A DNA stretch of 8,190 nucleotides, taken from the NCBI GenBank assembly GCA_017480395.1, contig JAFVAS010000301.1:1-8190 (forward strand), given 5' to 3'. Each line of letters begins with the position of its first letter. Within the stretch, counting starts at the first letter, position 1. Source of the DNA: Oscillospiraceae bacterium. Its GTDB lineage: Bacteria; Bacillota; Clostridia; Oscillospirales; Oscillospiraceae. A program made the position numbers and the translations under genes. This document shows positions 1 to 6,266 of the stretch, in pieces. A model generated the notes under the pieces. It saw nothing but the letters and a program-made list of their open reading frames with translations. It did no database searches and was not told the origin of the DNA.

Positions 1-1650
1 CTGGTCTCCCCCGCCGCCATCCGCCGCCGGCTGGAGGGGGTACGGGTGCTGACCCTCGCCACCGTGGAGCGGGAGGAGCTGATCCTCGCCCTGCGGGAGG
101 TTACTGACCTGGAGCGCCTCATCGGCCGGGTGGTCTACGGCTCCGCCAACGCCCGGGACCTGGCCGCCCTGGGCCAGGGGCTGGGGAAGGTGCCCCGGCT
201 GCGGGAGCTGTGCCAGGGGCTGGAGGCCCCGATCCTGGCCGAGCTGACGGGCCAGCTGACCGACCTGCCCGAACTGCGGGAGGAGCTGGAGCGCGCCATC
301 GTGGACGAGCCGCCCCTGACCGTCCGGGAGGGCGGCATGATCCGCCCCGGCTACTCCCAGCAGGTGGACGAGCTGCGGGATATCCAGAACGGCGGCCGGG
401 ACATGGTGGCCCAGATGGAGGCCCGGGTCAAGGAGGAGTGCGGCATCCGCAACCTCAAGGTGAGCTATAATAAAGTCTTTGGCTACTATATCGAGGTGTC
501 CAAGGGCCAGATCGGCCTGGTGCCGGAGCACTGGGTGCGCAAGCAGACCACCGTCAACTCCGAGCGCTACATCAACCAGGAGTTAAAGGAGCTGGAGCAC
601 ACCATCCTCTCCGCCGGGGATCGGGCGGTGGCCCTGGAGTATGAGCTGTTCTCCGCGCTGCGGGAGAAGGTGGCCGCCCAGGTGGAGGCCATCCAGGCCC
701 TGGCCCGGGCCATCGCCACCCTGGACGCCCTGTGCTCCTTCGCCGCCGTGGCGGTGGCGCAGCACTACGTCATGCCCACCGTGGACGACAGCGGCGTCAT
801 CGACATCAGGGAGGGACGCCACCCGGTGGTGGAGCAGGTGCTCCGCGACGCCTGGTTCGTCCCCAACGACACCTATATGGACGGCAGGGACGACACCCTG
901 GCCATCATCACCGGCCCCAACATGGCGGGCAAATCCACCTATATGCGCCAGGTGGCCCTGATCTGCCTGATGGCCCAGGCGGGCTCCTTTGTCCCCGCCG
1001 CCTCCGCCCACCTGGGGGTGGTGGATCGGGTGTTCACCCGCATCGGCGCCAGCGACGACCTCTCCGCCGGGCAGTCCACCTTCATGGTGGAGATGAACGA
1101 GGTGGCGGAGATTCTGAAGCACGCCACCCCCCGTAGCCTGCTCATTCTGGACGAGATCGGCCGGGGCACCTCCACCTACGACGGCATGAGCATCGCCCGG
1201 GCGGTGCTGGAATACTGCGCGGGGAAAAAGCTGGGGGCCAAGACCCTCTTCGCCACCCACTACCACGAGCTGACGGTGCTGGAGGGGCAGATTCCCGGCG
1301 TGAAGAACTACAACATCGCCGCCAAGAAGAAAAAGGACGACATCATCTTCCTGCGCAAGATCGTCCGGGGCGGCGCGGATCAGTCCTACGGCATCGAGGT
1401 GGCCAAGCTGGCCGGGGTGCCCGACGGGGTGATCCGCCGGGCCAGAACCATTCTGGAGGAGCTGGAGTCCGGCGGTGCTGCCGTCCCCACCCCGCCCCCC
1501 GCGCCGGAGCCGGAGGAGGTGCAGGTCTCCCATCTGGATCTGGGGGCCCAGGAGGCCGCCCGGCGCATCCGGGCCATCGACCTCAACACCCTGACCCCCA
1601 TCGAGGCCATGAACCTGCTGTTTGAATTGAAGCGCGGCCTGGATGAGTGA
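1..1650 (+). CDS. mutS: DNA mismatch repair protein MutS (5'-truncated by window edge)
   Basis: MutS binds mispaired or looped-out bases as a clamp-like dimer and, on ATP exchange, recruits MutL. The reading frame is open from the first base, so the gene enters from outside; a GTG at 46 is only an internal valine. About 549 C-terminal residues are present. By comparison with the ~850-residue family, roughly 300 are missing, including the mismatch-reading N-terminal domain with its Phe-X-Glu motif. Visible in order are the end of the lever/core region, the clamp (VSYNKVFGYYIEVSKGQ near partial residues 155-172), the ATPase Walker A GPNMAGKST (913-939), the signature region with DEIGRGTSTYDG from 1150 as Walker B, THYHEL (1255-1272), and the YGIEVAKLAGVP helix. 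A Pro/Glu-rich stretch (about 1485-1520) leads to the C-terminal helices ending LNLLFELKR-like. All key ATPase residues are intact. mutL follows 81 bases downstream, as expected for a mutSL unit. Identification is secure. Confidence 0.98.
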   Translation: MVSPAAIRRRLEGVRVLTLATVEREELILALREVTDLERLIGRVVYGSANARDLAALGQGLGKVPRLRELCQGLEAPILAELTGQLTDLPELREELERAIVDEPPLTVREGGMIRPGYSQQVDELRDIQNGGRDMVAQMEARVKEECGIRNLKVSYNKVFGYYIEVSKGQIGLVPEHWVRKQTTVNSERYINQELKELEHTILSAGDRAVALEYELFSALREKVAAQVEAIQALARAIATLDALCSFAAVAVAQHYVMPTVDDSGVIDIREGRHPVVEQVLRDAWFVPNDTYMDGRDDTLAIITGPNMAGKSTYMRQVALICLMAQAGSFVPAASAHLGVVDRVFTRIGASDDLSAGQSTFMVEMNEVAEILKHATPRSLLILDEIGRGTSTYDGMSIARAVLEYCAGKKLGAKTLFATHYHELTVLEGQIPGVKNYNIAAKKKKDDIIFLRKIVRGGADQSYGIEVAKLAGVPDGVIRRARTILEELESGGAAVPTPPPAPEPEEVQVSHLDLGAQEAARRIRAIDLNTLTPIEAMNLLFELKRGLDE

Positions 1651-1672
1651 CATGCCTTCCCCGCCCCCCTCA

Positions 1673-1710
1673 GTCCCGCTTCGCGCGACAGCTCCCCCCG
1701 CCGGGGGAGC
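1673..1710. repeat. Intergenic double-hairpin element between mutS and mutL
   Basis: Two inverted repeats sit back to back in the mutS-mutL gap. The first pairs 1673-1679 with 1683-1689 (six of seven pairs, TTC loop). The second is a perfect 8-bp stem, GCTCCCCC (1691-1698) with GGGGGAGC (1703-1710), around a 4-base loop. No T-run follows on either strand, so it is not a normal intrinsic terminator. From memory, the layout CAGTC-hairpin-GACAGCTCCCC-loop-GGGGAGCC resembles short palindromic repeats scattered between genes in GC-rich gut Clostridia. That is recollection, not a search. It could also act as mRNA structure between the two cistrons. Confidence 0.6.
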
Positions 1711-1731
1711 CAGGCAAAGAAAGGATACCCA

Positions 1732-3720
1732 ATGTCCAAGATTTTTCAACTCGACCCCCATGTGGCCGACCTGATCGCCGCCGGCGAGGTGGTGGAGCGC
1801 CCCGCCAGCGTGGTCAAGGAGCTGACGGAGAACGCCATCGACGCCGGGGCCACCCAGATCACGGTGGAGATCCAGCGGGGGGGCATGAGCTATATCCGCG
1901 TCACCGACAACGGCTCCGGCATCGAGCCGGAGGACTGCCTGGTGGCCTTCCTCCGCCACGCCACCAGTAAGATCCGCACCGAGTACGACCTGGAGGCCAT
2001 CGGCACCCTGGGCTTCCGGGGGGAGGCCCTGGCCGCCATCTCCTCCGTGTCCCGGGTGGAGCTGATGACCCGCACCGCCGACCACCCGGAGGGCACCGCC
2101 CTGCTGCTGGAGGGGGGCAGCGTCCGCTCCCGGGAGGAGATCGGCTGCCCCGTGGGCACCACCATGATCGTCCGGGATCTGTTTTTCAACACCCCCGCCC
2201 GGCAGAAGTTCATGAAGCGGGACTCCGCCGAGGGGGCGGCGGTCTACGCCGTGGTGCAGCGCGCCGCCCTGTCCCACCCGGAGGTATCCTTCCGCTTTAT
2301 CCGGGAGGGGAAGGAGGAGCTGAACACCCCCGGGGACGGCACCCTCAAGTCCGCCATGTACGCCGTGCTGGGCCGGGATCTGGCCCTGGGCTTTGTCCCC
2401 TGCTCCGCCGAGGGGGAGGACATCTCGGTGGAGGGCTTTGTCTCCCAGCCGGTGTGCTGCCGGGGCTCCCGCAACAGCCAGTTCTTCTTCGTCAACGGGC
2501 GCTACGTCAAGTCCCGCACCATGCAGGCGGCGCTGGAGCAGGCCTATCAGAATCAGAAGATGGTGGGCAAGTTCCCCGGTTGCGTGCTGCACCTGACCAC
2601 CAGGCTCTCCGGCGTGGACGTCAACGTCCACCCCACCAAGACCGAGGTCAAGTTCGCCAGCGAGAAGCGGCTCTTTGACGCGGTGTACTACGCGGTGAAG
2701 GGGGCGCTGGAGGCCAAGACCGCGCCCCCCAAGGCCAGCCTGGAGACGGCCAAGCCCCGGGTGGAGCGCCACGACACCGTAACCCCCAACCAGACCTTCT
2801 TCCAGACCGTGCCCGCCCAGGAGTTCCGCGCCGGGCTGCGCTCCACCGAGGTGGCCCCCTATGACGCCGGGCCGGTCCGGCCTGTCCGCCGGGAGGAGCC
2901 GGAGCCCTATATCTCCATTCCCACCGCGCCCCCCTTCCCCAGCCGGAAGCCGGAGCCGACGCCCCCGCCGCTGAATCGGCCGGAGCCGACGAAACCCGCC
3001 GCGCCGGAGAAGCCGAGGGAGCCGGAGCGCATCGAGATTCCGGACCCCCCCGCCCCTGCGGCGATGCCGGCGGCCCCGGAGATCCCGGCAACCCAGGCCG
3101 AGCCGAATATTCCGGAAGCCCCCGCAGCGCCGGAGCTTCCGGAAGCCCCAGACACCCCGGCCTGGCGCATGGTGGGGGAGGTGCTGCACACCTACATCAT
3201 TGTGGAGCGGGGGGATGAGGTCTGGTTCATCGACAAGCACGCCGCCCACGAGCGGATGAATTTTGACCGCCTCAAGGCCCAACATCACCGCCCCATGCGG
3301 CAGCTGCTGCTCACGCCGCTGATCCTGCGGCCCGGCCCGGAGGAGCGCGCCGCCCTGCTGGAGCAGCTCCCCCTGCTGGAGGAGTTCGGCTTCGAGGCGG
3401 AGGATTTCGGCGGCGGCAGCCTGATTGTCCGCTCCGCCCCGGACTATCTGGAGCAGGATCAGATTCAGCCCGCCCTGGAGGAGATCGCCGCCGCCCTGCT
3501 GACCACCGGCACCGCCGACCCCGACGCCGCAAGGGATGAGGTGCTGCACACCATGGCCTGCAAGAGCGCCATCAAGGGCGGCTGGAAGAACACCCGGGAG
3601 GAGCTGGAGGCGGTCTGCGCCGCCGTCATGAACGACGAGGTGCGCTACTGCCCCCACGGCCGCCCCGTGGCCATCCAGCTGGACAAATCCGATTTTGAGA
3701 AGCAGTTCAAGCGGGCGTAA
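1732..3720 (+). CDS. mutL: DNA mismatch repair protein MutL (endonuclease type)
   Basis: MutL couples mismatch recognition by MutS to strand removal; in bacteria without MutH it nicks the new strand itself. The 662-residue protein begins with a GHKL ATPase: KELTENAIDAGA (catalytic Glu30, Mg-binding Asn34), DNGSGI (59-64) and GFRGEAL (94-100), then the transducer half with FVNGRYVKS and VHPTKTEVKF. A Pro/Glu/Ala-rich linker covers about residues 325-473. The C-terminal dimerisation and nuclease domain holds DKHAAHER (501-508), ACKSAIKGG (609-617) and CPHGRP (640-645), the set of metal-site motifs of nicking MutL. QLLLTP (524-529) fits the sliding-clamp-binding pattern QxxLxP. Two positions differ from the DQHA(X)2E(X)4E consensus: Lys502 for Gln and Asp512 for the last Glu. 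The ATG at 1732 is preceded by AGAAAGGA (1718-1725) with a 6-base gap, and the family N-terminus starts here. miaA follows 18 bases later. Confidence 0.98.
   Translation: MSKIFQLDPHVADLIAAGEVVERPASVVKELTENAIDAGATQITVEIQRGGMSYIRVTDNGSGIEPEDCLVAFLRHATSKIRTEYDLEAIGTLGFRGEALAAISSVSRVELMTRTADHPEGTALLLEGGSVRSREEIGCPVGTTMIVRDLFFNTPARQKFMKRDSAEGAAVYAVVQRAALSHPEVSFRFIREGKEELNTPGDGTLKSAMYAVLGRDLALGFVPCSAEGEDISVEGFVSQPVCCRGSRNSQFFFVNGRYVKSRTMQAALEQAYQNQKMVGKFPGCVLHLTTRLSGVDVNVHPTKTEVKFASEKRLFDAVYYAVKGALEAKTAPPKASLETAKPRVERHDTVTPNQTFFQTVPAQEFRAGLRSTEVAPYDAGPVRPVRREEPEPYISIPTAPPFPSRKPEPTPPPLNRPEPTKPAAPEKPREPERIEIPDPPAPAAMPAAPEIPATQAEPNIPEAPAAPELPEAPDTPAWRMVGEVLHTYIIVERGDEVWFIDKHAAHERMNFDRLKAQHHRPMRQLLLTPLILRPGPEERAALLEQLPLLEEFGFEAEDFGGGSLIVRSAPDYLEQDQIQPALEEIAAALLTTGTADPDAARDEVLHTMACKSAIKGGWKNTREELEAVCAAVMNDEVRYCPHGRPVAIQLDKSDFEKQFKRA
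2949..3149 (+). repeat. Short in-frame direct repeats coding the MutL linker
   Basis: GCCGGAGCCGACG occurs at 2949-2961 and again at 2979-2991, exactly 30 bases (10 codons) apart. TTCCGGAAGCCCC occurs at 3110-3122 and 3137-3149, exactly 27 bases (9 codons) apart, encoding IPEAPAAPE followed by LPEAPDTPA. Both spacings keep the frame, which suggests the flexible linker grew by short tandem duplications. The coordinates and identities are read directly; the growth mechanism is inference. Confidence 0.7.
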
Positions 3721-3738
3721 CCGCCGGAAGGAGGCCCC

Positions 3739-4677
3739 ATGACCCCACAACTGATCTGCGTCGTCGGGCCCACCGCCACCGGCAAGACCGCCCTGGGGGT
3801 CTGGCTGGCGGAGCGATATGACGGCGAGGTGGTGTCCTGCGACTCCATGCAGCTCTACCGGGGCATGGACATCGGTACCGCCAAGCCCACGCCGGAGGAG
3901 ACCCACGGCGTCCCCCACCACATGATCGACGTGGCGGAGCCCTGGGAGGACTTTTCCGCCGAGCGCTACCGCCGGGAGGCGTCGGCCTGCGTGGACGACA
4001 TTCTACGCCGGGGGAGGCGACCCATCGTGGTGGGGGGCACCGGCCTCTACCTGGACGCCCTGCTGCGATCCGAGGGCTATCCCATCCGCGCCACCGGCTG
4101 GCGGCAGAAGCTCCAGGCCCAATTTGACGCCGAGGGCATCGCTCCCCTCTGGGCGGAGCTGGAGGTGGTCGACCCGGAGACGGCCCGACGCCTCTCCCCC
4201 AACGACATCAAGCGGGTCATCCGGGCGCTGGAGGTCTGGCACGAGACGGGCAGGACCCTCACCGACCACAACGCCGCCACCCGGAGCCTGCCCCCCCGCT
4301 ACACCGCCGTCAAGCTGGCCCTGAGCTACGCCGACCGCGCCGACCTCTACCGGCGCATCGACACGCGGGTGGACGAGATGGCCCGGCAGGGCCTGGCGGA
4401 CGAGGTGGAGCGGCTGCTCCGCGCCGGGGTGCCCGAGGGGTGCACCGCCATGCAGGCCATCGGCTACAAGGAGCTGATCCCCGCCGTGCGGGGGGAGGCC
4501 AACCTCTCCGCCGCCCTGGAGCAGGTCAAGCTGCGCTCCCGGCAGTACGCCAAGCGCCAGCTCACCTGGTTCCGACGCTTTGGGGACATTCATTGGTATT
4601 TTCACGCACACGAGCCGAATTTGGCCGACCTTCGACGCGTTACAGCAGAAAAACTGGCCGAAGTTGGCATACAATAG
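3739..4677 (+). CDS. miaA: tRNA dimethylallyltransferase MiaA
   Basis: MiaA transfers the dimethylallyl group of DMAPP to N6 of adenosine 37 in tRNAs that read codons starting with U; MiaB can then methylthiolate the base. The product has 312 residues, normal for the family. It shows the P-loop GPTATGKT (10-17), the substrate-binding stretch SCDSMQLYRGMDIGTAKP (33-50, with Asp35), PHHMIDV (59-65), GGTGLY (99-104), and the C-terminal RQYAKRQLTWFRR (268-280) typical of MiaA. The ATG at 3739 follows a perfect AAGGAGG (3728-3734) with a 4-base gap, 18 bases after the mutL stop, so it is very likely cotranscribed and well translated. The last ~35 codons are clearly more AT-rich than the rest of the gene, although the ORF stays intact. 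This may reflect control signals for hfq placed inside the coding end. Function is secure; there is no sign of truncation. Confidence 0.98.
   Translation: MTPQLICVVGPTATGKTALGVWLAERYDGEVVSCDSMQLYRGMDIGTAKPTPEETHGVPHHMIDVAEPWEDFSAERYRREASACVDDILRRGRRPIVVGGTGLYLDALLRSEGYPIRATGWRQKLQAQFDAEGIAPLWAELEVVDPETARRLSPNDIKRVIRALEVWHETGRTLTDHNAATRSLPPRYTAVKLALSYADRADLYRRIDTRVDEMARQGLADEVERLLRAGVPEGCTAMQAIGYKELIPAVRGEANLSAALEQVKLRSRQYAKRQLTWFRRFGDIHWYFHAHEPNLADLRRVTAEKLAEVGIQ
4670..4675 (+). promoter_or_regulatory. Possible -10 box for hfq (weak)
   Basis: TACAAT lies over the miaA stop codon and matches five of six bases of TATAAT. It sits in an AT-rich patch of an otherwise GC-rich region, about 65 bases before the preferred hfq start. 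I see no good -35 box 16-18 bases upstream and no TG extension, so the call is tentative. Confidence 0.22.
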
Positions 4678-4682
4678 CCCGC

Positions 4683-4709
4683 GGGGACAACCCGTGTGGG
4701 CGCGTCCTC
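4683..4709 (+). other. Hairpin in the hfq leader
   Basis: Bases 4683-4688 (GGGGAC) can pair with 4704-4709 (GTCCTC, one G-T wobble), and inside that CCC (4691-4693) with GGG (4698-4700) around a GTGT loop. An AA/CGC internal loop separates the two helices. It sits between the miaA stop and the hfq ribosome binding site. The downstream ATCTTTTAG is too broken to be a clear terminator tail. If transcription started near 4682, this would be the 5' end of the hfq mRNA. Confidence 0.3.
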
Positions 4710-4723
4710 AAATCTTTTAGAGA

Positions 4724-4730
4724 AAAAGGA
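4724..4730 (+). promoter_or_regulatory. hfq ribosome binding site (supports TTG start)
   Basis: AAAAGGA is the only purine-rich Shine-Dalgarno-like run near the hfq start. It ends 10 bases before TTG at 4741. It lies only one base from GTG at 4732 and inside the reading frame begun at GTG 4696, so it argues for the TTG start. Confidence 0.6.
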
Positions 4731-4740
4731 CGTGATCCAA

Positions 4741-4971
4741 TTGGCAAAGGAAAGCAATCACTTACAGGAGACCTTCCTGACCCGGCTCTACCGCACCCGG
4801 ATTCCGGTGACCATGTTTTTGATGAACGGTTACCAGCTCCGGGGGGTGGTCACCGGCTTCGACGCCTTTGTGCTGGTGCTGACCAGCGACGGCAAGCAGC
4901 AGGTGATCTACAAGCATGCCATCTCCACCATCGCGCCGGAGCGCCCGGTGCCGCTGCGGGAGGAGGAGTGA
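4741..4971 (+). CDS. hfq: RNA chaperone Hfq, probable TTG start
   Basis: Hfq forms a hexameric Sm ring that binds U-rich RNA on its proximal face and A-rich RNA on its distal face, often joining small RNAs to mRNAs. From TTG the product has 76 residues and begins MAKESNHLQETFL, which lines up with the family start MAKxxxLQDxFL. The Sm1 region is IPVTMFLMNGYQLRGVV (21-37), followed by GFDAFVLVL (39-47), and Sm2 carries the diagnostic YKHAISTI (57-64). Gln9, Phe12, Phe43 and Lys58-His59 of the uridine pocket are present. The Asp usual after Gln is Glu10, and the rim arginine patch is reduced to YRTR (17-20). Other in-frame starts are GTG 4696 (91 residues) and GTG 4732 (79); both would add residues atypical of the family. 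It lies 63 bases after miaA and 33 before the next ATG, with no terminator. The family is certain; the start is likely but not proven. Confidence 0.95.
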   Translation: MAKESNHLQETFLTRLYRTRIPVTMFLMNGYQLRGVVTGFDAFVLVLTSDGKQQVIYKHAISTIAPERPVPLREEE

Positions 4972-5004
4972 GCCGGAACAGGGAGCGGGAAAGGAAATCC
5001 GCCC

Positions 5005-6264
5005 ATGAAACAGGGAACCCATATCTTTCGCATCCTGATGATCGTGCTGTTTGCGGGGGTGCTGGCCTACTTTGGGGTCTACCTCTGGAACGCCCTGACC
5101 GTCGGGAGCGACACCGCCACCGTCTACACCTACACCGCCAGCGAGGCGGTGGAGACCAGCGGCTATTTCTTCCGGGACGAGACGCTGCTCTCCCAGTCCG
5201 CCGACATGGCCCAGCCCCTGTGCGCCGAGGGCGAGCGGGTGGGCACCGGGGACGTGGTGGCCCGCATCTATCAGAGCAGCGAGGGCTTTGAGATCCAGCA
5301 GCAGCTGGAGGAGGCCATGGCCACCCGGGACAGCCTCTATTACATCCGCTCCCGGGTGGGCAGCCTCTCGGACAGCGCCGCCCTGGACGACCAGATCGTG
5401 GGGGCCTTCACCGCCCTGCGGGGGAAGGTGGCCTCCGGCGACCTGAGCCAGCTGGATCAGTCCACCGGCACCCTCAAGAGCCTGATCTTCCGCCGGGATT
5501 ACAGCTATAACAGCACCGACACCCTGGATCAGCAGATCGAGGAGGCCGAGGCCGAGGTCAGCCGCCTCACCGCCCGGGCCAGCTACGCCTACACCAGCGT
5601 GCCCGCCCCGGCGTCGGGGCTGTTCTCCGCCACGGTGGACGGCTACGAGGGGGTGCTGACCCTGAACGTGCTGGAGGATCTGACCCCGGCGCGGCTGGCC
5701 TCCCTGGCCGGGCGGCAGAACGACACCTCCCAGCGCCGCATCGGCAAGATCATCACCAACAACGGCTGGTATTTCGCCTGCAACGTCTCCGCCCAGAACA
5801 CCCGCAAGCTCTACAAGGGGGCGCAGGTGACCCTGCGCTTTGCCGACGCCGCCCGGGATTTTCCCGCCAAGGTGCTCACCGTCAGCGCCGAGCAGGAGGG
5901 GCTGGTCACCATCGTCTTCTTCTCCGAGTCCTACGCCGCCCAGGTGGCCAACCTGCGCCACCAGAACGCTGAGATCATCACCGGAACCGCCACCGGCTTC
6001 CGGGTGCCCAAGCGGGCGGTGCGGGTGGCCGAGGACGGCACCCTGGGCATCTACCGCGTGGCGGGAGCCCAGGCGGAGTGGATCGACATCACCATCCTCT
6101 GGGAGGATGAGGATTATTATCTGATCGCCCAGACGGTCCCCACCGATGAGGAGGGCAACCGCCTGGAGCAATCCGCCTTCCAACGGGCCACCGCCCTGCG
6201 GGAGGGGGACACCGTCATCGTCAAGGGCGAGGCGCTGTATGATGGAAAGGTCGTGACCGATTGA
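5005..6264 (+). CDS. HlyD-family membrane-fusion-like protein, function unknown
   Basis: This is a 419-residue protein with one N-terminal membrane helix (about residues 7-28, ILMIVLFAGVLAYFGVYLW) and a large part outside the membrane. The layout is that of an efflux adaptor. The first half of a lipoyl-like domain has ERVGTGDVV (77-85), a helical coiled-coil-prone section covers about 91-195 (QQQLEEAM, QQIEEAEAEVSRL), and the second lipoyl half has PAPASG (200-205). A beta-barrel region and a tail of membrane-proximal type follow, with FRVPKRAVRV and a LREGDTVIVKGEALYDG end (399-413). HlyD-family adaptors normally link an inner-membrane pump to an outer channel; here no pump gene is in view and the host is probably monoderm, so its real job is unclear. 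A homologue next to yggS-sepF-divIVA is, as I recall, common in Clostridia, hinting at an envelope or division role (inference). ATG 5005 follows AAAGGA (4990-4995) by 9 bases. Its TGA overlaps the yggS ATG by one base. Confidence 0.85.
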   Translation: MKQGTHIFRILMIVLFAGVLAYFGVYLWNALTVGSDTATVYTYTASEAVETSGYFFRDETLLSQSADMAQPLCAEGERVGTGDVVARIYQSSEGFEIQQQLEEAMATRDSLYYIRSRVGSLSDSAALDDQIVGAFTALRGKVASGDLSQLDQSTGTLKSLIFRRDYSYNSTDTLDQQIEEAEAEVSRLTARASYAYTSVPAPASGLFSATVDGYEGVLTLNVLEDLTPARLASLAGRQNDTSQRRIGKIITNNGWYFACNVSAQNTRKLYKGAQVTLRFADAARDFPAKVLTVSAEQEGLVTIVFFSESYAAQVANLRHQNAEIITGTATGFRVPKRAVRVAEDGTLGIYRVAGAQAEWIDITILWEDEDYYLIAQTVPTDEEGNRLEQSAFQRATALREGDTVIVKGEALYDGKVVTD

Positions 6265-6266
6265 TG
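6262..6266 (+). promoter_or_regulatory. TGATG stop/start overlap coupling to yggS
   Basis: The TGA that ends the upstream membrane protein (6262-6264) shares its A with the ATG of yggS (6264-6266). GGAAAGG (6244-6250) lies 13 bases upstream, rather far for independent initiation, so coupled re-initiation is plausible. An in-frame TTG at 6261 is a less likely alternative start. Confidence 0.65.

Noticed and set aside
466..471. A perfect TATAAT in mutS
   Set aside because: There is no -35 box at 16-18 bases and no TG extension. The bases encode the conserved SYNKVFGYYIEV clamp region, so the match is explained by protein constraint.
1691..1726. The GC-rich stem after mutS as an intrinsic terminator
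   Set aside because: It is followed by CAGGCAAAGAAAGG, not a T-run, and the opposite strand has none either, so read-through into mutL is expected.
583..3921. A 1112-codon open frame on the - strand opposite mutS, mutL and the start of miaA
   Set aside because: It arises from strong G/C third-position bias in the + strand genes, is Gly/His/Leu/Val-rich low-complexity sequence, matches no family I know, and lies fully opposite well-identified genes.
4440..5291. A 283-codon + strand frame across miaA, hfq and the adaptor gene
   Set aside because: It is out of frame with all three recognisable genes and has the Arg/Gly/Ala-rich composition of a shifted frame.
4762..6183. A 473-codon open frame on the - strand opposite hfq and the HlyD-like gene
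   Set aside because: It has the same shadow composition (runs of Gly, His, Leu and Val), no domain signature, and sits opposite two supported genes.
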